From the NCBI GenBank assembly GCA_964558465.1, contig CAZLEF010000028.1, positions 1 through 64,000 of the forward strand: a DNA stretch of 64,000 nucleotides. The letters run 5' to 3'. The notes under the pieces are model-generated. The model did not search any database, was not told the DNA's origin, and worked only from the letters and a program-made list of their open reading frames with translations. The position numbers and the translations under genes are program-made. Shown in pieces: positions 18,163 through 25,058 of the stretch. Numbering within the stretch: position 1 is the first letter of the stretch; every line of letters starts with the position of its first letter. The stretch is from JACJYC01 sp964558465 (GTDB lineage Bacteria > Bacteroidota > Bacteroidia > Chitinophagales > Saprospiraceae).

Positions 18163-18591
18163 CTATTTCCGGCGATCTACGATGGCAATTGTTAATCGGC
18201 TGACACATATCAACCTTTGTTTATCGTCTTTAATTTCGATATTCCATACATGGATGGAACGGCCCGTTTTGAAGGGGGTTGCCCGGGCAGTCACCAGGCC
18301 ATCGGTAACAGAATTCAGATGGTTGGCGTTCAATTCGATACCCACGGGAATTTGTGCGTTCAAATCCTCAAGGCAAAAAAGGGAGGCTACGCTTCCCAGC
18401 GTTTCGGCCAATGCAGCGGAGGCCCCGCCGTGCAATAATCCGGCGGGTTGTTTGGTGCGATGATCGACCGGCATGGTTGCCTCTATAAAGTCATCGCCGA
18501 TCCGGGTGAACTGAATCCCAAGGGCGGTGACCAAAGTCTGAGAGGCAAAAGCGTTCAGGCCCTCCAGGGAAGGTTCATGTTTCCAGATCAT
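18163..18591 (-). CDS. PaaI-family hotdog-fold thioesterase
   Basis: A 142-residue acyl-CoA thioesterase of the PaaI / YbdB (EntH) class, expected to hydrolyse acyl- or aroyl-CoA in the cytoplasm. The characteristic substrate loop GLLHGGASAALAETLGS lies at about 52-68. It carries the helix-embedded catalytic acid of this subgroup, in AALAET, and is followed by VGIELNANHLNSV. Length and motif order match single-domain hotdog enzymes. Neighbours do not define the substrate. Confident family, unknown specificity. Confidence 0.9.
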   Translation of the reverse strand: MIWKHEPSLEGLNAFASQTLVTALGIQFTRIGDDFIEATMPVDHRTKQPAGLLHGGASAALAETLGSVASLFCLEDLNAQIPVGIELNANHLNSVTDGLVTARATPFKTGRSIHVWNIEIKDDKQRLICVSRLTIAIVDRRK

Positions 18592-18606
18592 ATTTAAACG
18601 GGAGCA

Positions 18607-18846
18607 TTATCTTGTCTGCGGCGTTTTTCTGATTTTCAGTTCATAGTTCTGAACGACACGCGCTTGTTGTTCTGCCATTTTATTCAGCAACCGGAGTTCC
18701 TGTTTCAAGGCTTCTCCTTGCTGAGGAAGGTCATCGGGCCGTGAAAGGCCTTTGCGTCTGCGGTTAATGTCTAAAATTTTTTGGATGGTGTGACTGAGTG
18801 CCTGTTTTGCTCTGTCCAGTCGGCTTTTAAGCGGTGTTTGGATCAT
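18607..18846 (-). CDS. Small charged helical protein, unknown
   Basis: A 79-residue protein, predicted to be almost entirely alpha-helical and strongly basic (LKSRLDRAKQALSHTIQKIL, ALKQELRLLNKMAEQQARVV), with heptad spacing that suggests a coiled coil. The frame stays open upstream to a GTG at 18948, which would give 113 residues. I prefer the ATG at 18846 because the upstream stretch carries a strong palindrome (GGAAAAAC / GTTTTTCC around 18870-18897) and the GTG start is weak. No family recognised. It lies 15 bp upstream of the thioesterase gene on the same strand, so the two may be co-transcribed. Confidence 0.5.
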   Translation of the reverse strand: MIQTPLKSRLDRAKQALSHTIQKILDINRRRKGLSRPDDLPQQGEALKQELRLLNKMAEQQARVVQNYELKIRKTPQTR

Positions 18847-19117
18847 GGCAATTGGTTTGTGTTGGTCAGCAGGAAAAACCCGGAAAGTTTTTCCCTGGGT
18901 GAATAAATATTCTGTCTCGTTCCAGGAAACGATCGCAAAACTCCTCACGCCTAAACATAGAACAAATATAAGAAGATCCTGAAATTATCAAAACAAAATT
19001 TCAAGATTTTTTCATTTCAACAATGTTATTTCTTTTCTATAACGACTTAAATGGTCAAAAAGATTGCCCGGAAAAACACTTTAACAAAAAAAAACACATG
19101 AAGCCAGAGGGAACCCT

Positions 19118-19696
19118 TTATTTGCCAAGGGGTAAAACGATGCCGATCCCGAGCACAGGCTGAGCGGTCAGCGGGTCGGCGTTAAAAGTTGGCCGCAAGC
19201 GAAAACCGAGGTCTTCATCCACGTCAAAACCTTGCAAATGAGCGTCCACATAAGCTTCGATGCCCTGTAACAGATATACAAACCCGAGAACGGCGTAATA
19301 AGTTTGTGTGTTTTTGTCGTATTTGTCGCGGAGGTTGCGCAGGGCTGCCGCATTGTCGATGGAAGTGCCTGTAAATTCATGCGGCTGGTCGTTGAGTTCG
19401 GCCAGGTAAGCCGTTTTAAATCGCCGGTAGAGGTCCTGGTTATAGTCGACAACCCGGTACATGCCGTAAGTGGCGCCGTAAACCAGCGGGACCTTCCACC
19501 ATTTCCGGTTGTAGATCTGGCCGCCCCCGGGAATGATGGACCACAACAAGGCTTTTTTGGGTATGGGCTGCCATTTTTTTTTCAAAAGGGTATCTTGGGT
19601 CAGGATATCCAGGGAATCCTTCGGGATCCCAGACTGGCCGGACAAGTTGGTCGAAACCAGACATAAAAAACCAAACGCCAGGGCAAAAACTTTCAT
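19118..19696 (-). CDS. DUF5683 domain membrane-associated protein
   Basis: A 192-residue protein with a signal peptide (MKVFALAFGFLCLVSTNLSGQ). The core begins at KKALLWSIIPGGGQIYNRKWWKVPLVYG, typical of DUF5683 proteins of Bacteroidota, and has hydrophobic segments around LVYGATYGMYRVV and YYAVLGFVYLLQGIEAYVDAHL. The ATG at 19696 is chosen over an upstream in-frame GTG/ATG (19726) because it starts the signal peptide. In many Bacteroidota this family is encoded directly after parA-parB, often followed by dapB and lepB. Here it also follows parB, but a repeat-filled gap of 184 bp intervenes and dapB/lepB are not present. Function unknown; envelope localisation is inferred. Confidence 0.85.
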   Translation of the reverse strand: MKVFALAFGFLCLVSTNLSGQSGIPKDSLDILTQDTLLKKKWQPIPKKALLWSIIPGGGQIYNRKWWKVPLVYGATYGMYRVVDYNQDLYRRFKTAYLAELNDQPHEFTGTSIDNAAALRNLRDKYDKNTQTYYAVLGFVYLLQGIEAYVDAHLQGFDVDEDLGFRLRPTFNADPLTAQPVLGIGIVLPLGK

Positions 19697-19776
19697 GCGG
19701 CAATTTTGAATCAAGACGTATACCATGCCGGGAACGTTGAACGGCTTTTGAAGTTTTGCTTTTCATTCACCCTCCG

Positions 19777-19802
19777 CCCGCCGAAGCCTTGGCATAGGCG
19801 GG
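19777..19802. repeat. CCCGCC/GGCGGG hairpin repeat
   Basis: Perfect 6-bp arms CCCGCC (19777-19782) and GGCGGG (19797-19802) enclose GAAGCCTTGGCATA. A further GGCTCCGCCC follows. The form resembles dispersed REP-like hairpins; it sits between parB and the DUF5683 gene. Confidence 0.55.
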
Positions 19803-19842
19803 CTCCGCCCGTACCGGTCGGATAAATCTCACCTTTCATGCT

Positions 19843-19881
19843 GAGCGGAGTCGAAACTCGTGCTGAGCGGAGTCGAAGCAC
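19843..19881. repeat. Two GAGCGGAGTCGA hairpin-loop repeats
   Basis: The 12-nt core GAGCGGAGTCGA occurs at 19843-19854 and 19865-19876. The second is enclosed by the paired stem GTGCT (19860-19864) / AGCAC (19877-19881). The repeat ends on the stop codon of parB (19881-19883). It belongs to the same family as copies near 24973, 28298, 40780 and 46497. Confidence 0.8.
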
Positions 19882-20816
19882 TACGGCATTTCCACGCATT
19901 TAAAGAAATGGTGAAGTTGTTCTTTACTTTCAAACGGAATCAGGATATGCCCCACGCCGCCGTCTTTGTCCTCCAGCACCATTTTGATCTTTTTGGAGCC
20001 AAAAAACTCCCGGAAATCCTGCAGGATATCTTCGTGTTCGGAAGTCAGATGGCCGCCGGAAGCAGCCGGGGCAGCCGGTTTTTTCTTGGGCTGGCCGGAG
20101 TAGGCGCTGGTGAGGGATTCCGTTTGGCGGACGGAAAGATCCTTTGCCAGAATTTTGTTCAGTACTTCCGGTTGCAGCAATTTATCTTTGATCCCGGCAA
20201 TTGCCCGGGCGTGGCCCATGGTGATCTTATTTTCTTTGATGGCTTTTTGAACTTCAATATGCAGGTCGAGCAAACGGATATAATTGCTGACCGTACTTCT
20301 TTGTTTGCCCACCCTTTCCGACAATTGTTCGTCGGTCAGGCTGCACTCTTCTTTTAAACGGTAATAAGAAACCGCAATTTCAAGGGCATTGAGGTCTTCG
20401 CGCTGGATATTTTCAATGAGGGCCATTTCCAGCAACGTCTGGTCATTGGCAATCCGGATATAAGCCGGCACTTCCGGCAGACCGGCAATTTTGGCTGCCC
20501 GCCAGCGCCGTTCACCGGAAATAATCTGATACTGTCTGGCGCTGAACCTCCGCACGGTCAAAGGCTGGATAATACCGTGGAGTTTGATGGAGTCGGCCAG
20601 TTCCTGGAGCGCCGCCTCGTCAAAATCTTTCCTGGGCTGATCCGGATTGCTTTCGATCTGGCTGGTGGGTACCAGGGCAAAATGACTGGACAGATCCTTG
20701 ACCACTTTCTCCGGATTTTCGGCAATGGCCTGGTCCAGTTTTTTAGTAAACAAGGCATCGAGCCCCGACCCTACCACTTCTTTGGTCAGTTTATTGGTTC
20801 CAATTCTTTTAGCCAT
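19881..20816 (-). CDS. parB: Chromosome-partitioning protein ParB (Spo0J)
   Basis: A 311-residue ParB/Spo0J CTPase and centromere-binding protein. The N-terminal ParB/Srx domain has QPRKDFDEAALQELADSIKLHG (about 60-81) and the C-box GERRWRAAKIAG. The helix-turn-helix follows at LSERVGKQRSTVSNYIRLL, and SMGHARA-like TMGHARAIAGI lies downstream. The C-terminal dimerisation segment is long and lysine-rich and ends in HHFFKCVE. It starts 13 bp after parA stops. No parS-like palindrome was noticed near the genes. Role: loading SMC and origin segregation together with ParA. Confidence 0.94.
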   Translation of the reverse strand: MAKRIGTNKLTKEVVGSGLDALFTKKLDQAIAENPEKVVKDLSSHFALVPTSQIESNPDQPRKDFDEAALQELADSIKLHGIIQPLTVRRFSARQYQIISGERRWRAAKIAGLPEVPAYIRIANDQTLLEMALIENIQREDLNALEIAVSYYRLKEECSLTDEQLSERVGKQRSTVSNYIRLLDLHIEVQKAIKENKITMGHARAIAGIKDKLLQPEVLNKILAKDLSVRQTESLTSAYSGQPKKKPAAPAASGGHLTSEHEDILQDFREFFGSKKIKMVLEDKDGGVGHILIPFESKEQLHHFFKCVEMP

Positions 20817-20829
20817 GAGTCAATTTTGG

Positions 20830-21609
20830 TTAAACCAGCACGCTGTCTTTGTTCTTGGTCAGGAATTCCTGCGCCAGGTTGAGGAAGTTGACGCTTCCCT
20901 TGCTGCCTGCGTTGATCAACACCACCGGCATATGAAAATTGGGCGCTTCTCCGATGCGGGCGTTCCGGTGAATGATGGTATTGTACACCTGGGTCGGGAA
21001 TATTTCCCTTACCTTTTCAACCACGACAGACGCCAGGCGGAGGCGGCTGTCAAACATAGACAACAAGATACCCTCAATTTCCAGGTCGGGGTTGTAATTA
21101 TCCTTGACCAACTGAATGGTGTTTTGCAATTTGGCCAGGCCTTCCAGTGCAAAAAATTCGCACTGGACCGGGATCATGACCGCATCTGATGCAGTCAGGG
21201 CATTTAAAGTGATCAGGCCCAGTGAGGGCAAACAATCAATAAAAACATAATCGTAATCGCCCTTGATCTTATCAACGATCTGCCGGAGCGCCATTTCGCG
21301 ATCCGGGCGATTGGCGAGTTCCAGTTCGGCGCCCACCAGGTTGATATGGGAAGGCATCAGATGCAGGTTGGGGGTATCGGTTTCGTAAATGGCTTCTGCC
21401 GGATCAAGGCCGTTGATCAGGCAATCGTAAATGGAGGTCTCGATGTCATCTGCCATGGCGCCTACCCCCGAAGAGGCATTGGCCTGGGGGTCGGCATCGA
21501 TCAATAAGACCTTTTTCTCCAGGATTGCAAGGCTGGCAGCCAGGTTGATGGCCGTAGTTGTTTTGCCAACACCGCCTTTTTGATTTGCAATCGCAACAAC
21601 TTTTCCCAT
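20830..21609 (-). CDS. parA: Chromosome-partitioning ATPase ParA (Soj)
   Basis: A 259-residue deviant Walker-A ATPase that binds DNA nonspecifically and moves ParB-bound origins. The deviant Walker A motif KGGVGKTTT lies at 11-19, with the signature Lys11. The A' motif DADPQAN, Walker B in YVFIDCLPSLGLIT, and NFLNLAQEFL near the C-terminus all match chromosomal Soj proteins. Its length lacks the N-terminal HTH extension of plasmid type Ia ParA, so it is of the chromosomal type. It forms an operon with parB. Confidence 0.95.
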   Translation of the reverse strand: MGKVVAIANQKGGVGKTTTAINLAASLAILEKKVLLIDADPQANASSGVGAMADDIETSIYDCLINGLDPAEAIYETDTPNLHLMPSHINLVGAELELANRPDREMALRQIVDKIKGDYDYVFIDCLPSLGLITLNALTASDAVMIPVQCEFFALEGLAKLQNTIQLVKDNYNPDLEIEGILLSMFDSRLRLASVVVEKVREIFPTQVYNTIIHRNARIGEAPNFHMPVVLINAGSKGSVNFLNLAQEFLTKNKDSVLV

Positions 21610-21643
21610 CAGCTTCGATTATTGGGTGGATGAACAAGCAAGG

Positions 21644-22324
21644 TTAAATTTTTATAACCTCGCCAATCGACGGCAAAATTAGCTTTTTTCCGCGTTCCGA
21701 GAAAGCCTTTTTAGCAGCCGAATGGTCAATTTTGATGAAACCGAAGGTATCAAAATGGGCGCCGATGACGGTATCGCACTCTATGAAATCGCTGGCAATC
21801 AAAGCGTCTTCATAACCCATTGTGAAATTGTCGCCGACGGGTAAAATTGCAAATTTTAATTTGGGACAGGTCATCGGGATCAGTTTCATATCCATGGTCA
21901 GGGCCGTATCACCCGCAAAATAAAAACATCCTTCCGCATTCCAGACTACATATCCGAGCGGATTGGCGCCGTATGTACCATCGGGCAATACACTGGAATG
22001 AACGGCGTTGACCGCTTTGACCGTGCCAAAATCAAAATGCCATTTGCCGCCGGTATTCATGGGATGCCCTGCAATCCCTTTTTTACCAAACCAGGAATAG
22101 ATTTCAAAGGAAGAAATGACCGTGGCGCCTGTTCTTTTCGCAATGCTCTCCGCATCGGCAGTATGGTCTTCGTGCCCGTGGGATACCAGCAGGTAATCTG
22201 CATCGAGCCGGTCCACATCAATTTGAGCAGCCAGCGGATTCGGGCTGATAAACGGGTCAAAGAGCAATTTTTTACCGGCCGTTTCAACCCCGAAACAAGA
22301 ATGTCCGAAATAGATGACTTTCAT
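21644..22324 (-). CDS. UPF0173-type metal-dependent hydrolase (metallo-beta-lactamase fold)
   Basis: A 226-residue cytoplasmic hydrolase. The ATG at 22324 (MKVIYFGHSCF) is chosen because family members begin with this strand; an in-frame start at 22345 would add seven residues. The metal-binding motif SHGHEDH is followed by a second ligand segment in NAVHSS, then FAGDTALTMDM and the C-terminal GAHFDTFGFIKID, all as in the UPF0173 branch of the metallo-beta-lactamase superfamily. Substrate unknown. It ends 34 bp upstream of parA on the same strand and might be co-transcribed with parAB. Confidence 0.9.
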   Translation of the reverse strand: MKVIYFGHSCFGVETAGKKLLFDPFISPNPLAAQIDVDRLDADYLLVSHGHEDHTADAESIAKRTGATVISSFEIYSWFGKKGIAGHPMNTGGKWHFDFGTVKAVNAVHSSVLPDGTYGANPLGYVVWNAEGCFYFAGDTALTMDMKLIPMTCPKLKFAILPVGDNFTMGYEDALIASDFIECDTVIGAHFDTFGFIKIDHSAAKKAFSERGKKLILPSIGEVIKI

Positions 22325-22393
22325 AACGATCCGTTTATTTACCACAATGATACATAAAAACCGCCATCCCTGATTTTATTCATTTTAAAAGAA

Positions 22394-22401
22394 TATTTTT
22401 G
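22394..22401 (+). promoter_or_regulatory. Candidate -7 box of the ferredoxin gene
   Basis: TATTTTTG, an exact TAnnTTTG match, lies 19 nt before the ferredoxin ATG at 22421. No -33 TTTG at 19 nt was found. Confidence 0.35.
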
Positions 22402-22420
22402 CCGCTCGAAAATAAAAGCA

Positions 22421-22741
22421 ATGATCAATATCCATGTAATTGACCGCCAGGGTGAAAGCCATTTGTTGGAAGCCCCGACAGACATGAACCTCAACCTGAT
22501 GGAAGTATGCAAATTGCACGAACTTCCGGTAAAGGGCACCTGCGGCGGCATGGCGCTGTGTTCTACCTGTCATGTTTATGTGGAAAGCGACCATCCCTTG
22601 TCCGAAATGCAGGACGCTGAGGCCGATATGCTGGACCAGGCCTTCTTTGTGGAAGACAACTCCCGCCTGGGCTGCCAGATCAGAATAACCGATGACCTCG
22701 ATGGGTTGACGGTGCGGCTTGCGCCGGAGGCGCTGGAGTGA
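22421..22741 (+). CDS. 2Fe-2S ferredoxin (adrenodoxin type)
   Basis: A 106-residue electron carrier with a [2Fe-2S] cluster. Ligands are Cys41, Cys47, Cys50 and Cys85 in the spacing C-x5-C-x2-C-x34-C, which is the vertebrate/Isc-type (adrenodoxin, Fdx) pattern rather than the plant type. The motif GTCGGMALCSTC is the cluster loop. No iron-sulfur assembly genes are next to it. It stands alone between a divergent hydrolase gene and a convergent lipoprotein gene. Confidence 0.93.
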   Translation: MINIHVIDRQGESHLLEAPTDMNLNLMEVCKLHELPVKGTCGGMALCSTCHVYVESDHPLSEMQDAEADMLDQAFFVEDNSRLGCQIRITDDLDGLTVRLAPEALE

Positions 22742-22746
22742 AATTT

Positions 22747-22861
22747 ATTGATTGGATTGATTGGATTGATTCGATTGATTCGATTGATTCGATTCGATAC
22801 AATTCGAACTGAAGGCTTTCGAATCAACAAATCAACAAATCAACGCATCAACAATTAATTG
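22747..22861. repeat. Paired 9-bp and 8-bp tandem arrays
   Basis: Five consecutive 9-bp units (ATTGATTGG twice, then ATTGATTCG three times) occupy 22747-22791. After about 30 bp of degenerate sequence, 8-bp units of AATCAACA type run from 22822 to 22853 (four copies). The arrays fill the 126-bp gap between two convergent stop codons. The octad matches the array at 46521. Confidence 0.9.
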
Positions 22862-22867
22862 AATTAA

Positions 22868-23821
22868 TCACTCCCGCGCCAGCTCCGCCTCCGCAGCGAT
22901 ATACCCGAAGGCGGGCCAGTAGCCGGTGGCAAGAACTTTCCGGAATACTTCTCCGGCTTTTTCCGGATCGCCGTTGTAGAGATACCAGTTGCCGACGCCG
23001 TAGCCCTGGGTGACCAATTTTAATTTTTCGTCCTCCGACGGGCTGTCCAGGTTCAGCAGATCTGCAGGTTGTCTCTGCCCTTTGTAGAGTAACAAGCGTT
23101 CAAAATAACCGTCATTTTCGATGATCTCCATGTCTTGTGTAATGATATCCAGGATTTTCCTTGCGGATGCTTCGTCACCCAAACGGCGATAGGTCATGTA
23201 TAACCAATCTGCAGTGGCGCATTTCAGGTCGTCGTTGATGGAAAATTCCATACATTTTTCATAACAGCGGGCCGCTTCCCCAAAATCGCCTTTGAGGTAG
23301 TGGGCCAGTCCAAAATGGTACCAAATATTGAATTGCAGGCTGGAAAGCGGGATGTTCAACTTGTTGGGGATGCCGTCCGGTTCTGTAATGGGGACTTTCA
23401 TGTCCTTGGTCAATTCTGCGGCCCTGGCAAAATCCGCAATGGCCAGATCGAGTTCGCGGATTGTGATGTAACGGTGCCCGCGATGCCGGTATAATTCTGC
23501 CGACTCCGGAAATTGGAGCAAGCCTTTCGAAAAAACGTCGATGGCTTCCCGAAACCGGTTGAGGTAAGCGGTTCTGCGACCCAGCCAAATGATATTTTCC
23601 AGATTGTTGTTGTCTTTTTCATAATTGACCCTGGCAAGATGCAACAGGCTGTCCTTTACCCGGATGGAAAGCGGCGATTCTTTCAAAGGGTAAAGCGAAT
23701 CCCCGTTCAAACCAATGGCCTCCGGTCGAGGCGTCGGTTCAGCCGGAACAGTTTCCGGTTTTGGAGACTGACAGGCAAACAATCCGGATAAAAGCAGGAG
23801 GAAGGTGAAATGGCGATACAT
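22868..23821 (-). CDS. TPR-repeat lipoprotein
   Basis: A 317-residue lipoprotein. The SPII signal ends in LFAC at residue 17 (LLLLSGLFACQSP). Tetratricopeptide units follow from about residue 65: LENIIWLGRRTAYLNRFREAIDVFSKGLLQFP, then SAELYRHRGHRYITIRELDLAI..., and a third near HFGLAHYLKGDFGEAARCYEKCME. A C-terminal unit lies at GNWYLYNGDPEKAGEVFRKVL. It is probably periplasmic, attached to the inner or outer membrane, and serves as a scaffold. No partner is suggested by neighbours. Immediately upstream of its start are five GGTTAAA heptads. Confidence 0.88.
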   Translation of the reverse strand: MYRHFTFLLLLSGLFACQSPKPETVPAEPTPRPEAIGLNGDSLYPLKESPLSIRVKDSLLHLARVNYEKDNNNLENIIWLGRRTAYLNRFREAIDVFSKGLLQFPESAELYRHRGHRYITIRELDLAIADFARAAELTKDMKVPITEPDGIPNKLNIPLSSLQFNIWYHFGLAHYLKGDFGEAARCYEKCMEFSINDDLKCATADWLYMTYRRLGDEASARKILDIITQDMEIIENDGYFERLLLYKGQRQPADLLNLDSPSEDEKLKLVTQGYGVGNWYLYNGDPEKAGEVFRKVLATGYWPAFGYIAAEAELARE

Positions 23822-23834
23822 GGTGGAGGATGAA

Positions 23835-23869
23835 GGTTAAAGGTTAAAGGTTAAAGGTTAAAGGTTAAA
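23835..23869. repeat. (GGTTAAA)5 heptad array
   Basis: Five perfect GGTTAAA units. Unlike most other arrays in the window, this one lies upstream of a start codon (14 bp from the lipoprotein ATG, on the other strand), where copy-number change could affect expression. Confidence 0.93.
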
Positions 23870-23944
23870 GAATGCCTGAAGCGGGGTTTTCAAAATTAGA
23901 AGGGTTCACGCGTTCCAAATATAGGTTGATTCAGTAATTGAATC

Positions 23945-23952
23945 TAAATTTG
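23945..23952 (+). promoter_or_regulatory. Candidate promoter of purC
   Basis: TAAATTTG followed by C is an exact -7 match, 16 nt upstream of the ATG. A TTG at 23926-23928 is 16 nt further upstream, shorter than the usual 19. Confidence 0.4.
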
Positions 23953-23968
23953 CTATTAATTTTAAAAA

Positions 23969-24913
23969 ATGATGGAGCAGGCACTCAGCAAAACCAATTT
24001 TATTTTCCCTGGTCAAACCGGATTTTACCGGGGAAAAGTCCGGGACGTTTATTTTTTCGGCGACAAAATGCTGATGGTCGCTACCGATCGCATCTCCGCC
24101 TTTGATCATATCCTTCCAAAACCCATTCCGTATAAAGGCCAGGTATTGAACCAGGTAGCCGCACACTTCCTAAATGCAACAAAGGACATTGTTCCCAACT
24201 GGCTGCTCGCTACCCCGGACCCCAACCTGGCGTACGGCCAGCTCTGCGAGCCCATCAAAATCGAAATGGTGATCCGGGGATACCTGGCCGGGCATTCCTG
24301 GCGCGAATACCAGGCCGGAAAACGGGTGCTTTGCGGCGAACCACTGCCGGAAGGCCTGAAAGAAAACGATCCTTTTCCGGCGCCCATCATCACACCCGCT
24401 ACCAAAGCGGAAGAAGGTCACGATGAAGATATTTCAAAAGAAGAGATCCTTGCCAGGGGGCTCGTTTCCGGGCAGGATTACCAGAAACTGGCGGATTATA
24501 CCCGTGCCCTTTTCCGGCGAGGAACCCAAATGGCGGCAGAACGAGGACTAATCCTGGTGGATACAAAATACGAATTTGGCAAAAAGAACGGCGAAATCCT
24601 GCTGATCGACGAAATCCATACACCAGACAGTTCGCGATATTTCCACCTGGAAGGCTACAGTGAAAGGCAGGCAAAAGGCGCCAAACAGATCCAGTTGTCC
24701 AAGGAATTTGTACGGGAATGGCTCATCGCCAACGGCTTTCAGGGGCTGGAGGGGCAGCAGATGCCGGAAATGCCGGATGAATTTGTAGCGGAAGTCACAG
24801 AAAGGTATATCGGTCTTTATGAAACCATCACCGGCAAAAAATTTCAGAAAGCGGATACCCGTGAAATGGAAACCCGGATCCATGCCAATGCGATGAAGAT
24901 CCTGCGGGTTTAA
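23969..24913 (+). CDS. purC: Phosphoribosylaminoimidazole-succinocarboxamide synthase
   Basis: A 314-residue SAICAR synthetase that joins CAIR and aspartate with ATP in de novo purine synthesis. Diagnostic segments are the N-terminal GKVRDVY with FGDKMLMVATDRISAFD, then EMVIRGYLAGHSW, PFPAPIITPATKAEEGHDE (here starting ENDPFPAP), and VDTKYEFGKKNGEILLIDEIHTPDSSR. Length and inserts match the long form shared by eukaryotic and many Bacteroidota enzymes rather than the 237-residue E. coli form. No other pur gene is adjacent. Two in-frame ATGs (23969 and 23972) are equally possible starts. Confidence 0.96.
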   Translation: MMEQALSKTNFIFPGQTGFYRGKVRDVYFFGDKMLMVATDRISAFDHILPKPIPYKGQVLNQVAAHFLNATKDIVPNWLLATPDPNLAYGQLCEPIKIEMVIRGYLAGHSWREYQAGKRVLCGEPLPEGLKENDPFPAPIITPATKAEEGHDEDISKEEILARGLVSGQDYQKLADYTRALFRRGTQMAAERGLILVDTKYEFGKKNGEILLIDEIHTPDSSRYFHLEGYSERQAKGAKQIQLSKEFVREWLIANGFQGLEGQQMPEMPDEFVAEVTERYIGLYETITGKKFQKADTREMETRIHANAMKILRV

Positions 24914-24962
24914 TGAGTTGGCAGTTGGCAGTCTACAGTTGGCAGTGGACTGAAGACTGTGA
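24914..24962. repeat. Heptad array directly after the purC stop
   Basis: Seven 7-bp units in register start at the base after the TAA of purC: TGAGTTG, GCAGTTG, GCAGTCT, ACAGTTG, GCAGTGG, ACTGAAG, ACTGTGA. They run to within two bases of the hairpin repeat that follows. Confidence 0.88.
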
Positions 24963-24964
24963 TC

Positions 24965-24992
24965 AGGCCTCTGAGCGCAGTCGAAGAGGCCT
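24965..24992. repeat. GAGCGCAGTCGA hairpin with 8-bp stem
   Basis: Stem AGGCCTCT / AGAGGCCT, perfect over 8 bp, encloses the conserved 12-nt loop GAGCGCAGTCGA (24973-24984). It is the longest stem of this family in the window and lies between purC and the TonB-dependent receptor gene. Confidence 0.9.
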
Positions 24993-25058
24993 TGTCGCAC
25001 CGGAATGAAGAGTGATAAATTTCAGCCGGATTTGATCTGTGAAAAGTTTTACATACCA

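Noticed and set aside
22747..22861. Possible hairpin between the 9-bp and 8-bp arrays
   Set aside because: ATTGATTsG units and AATCAACA units are only partly complementary; no continuous stem could be drawn.
24914..25058. Riboswitch upstream of the TonB-dependent receptor
   Set aside because: The leader is explained by heptads and one repeat hairpin; no B12-box or other recognisable aptamer pattern.
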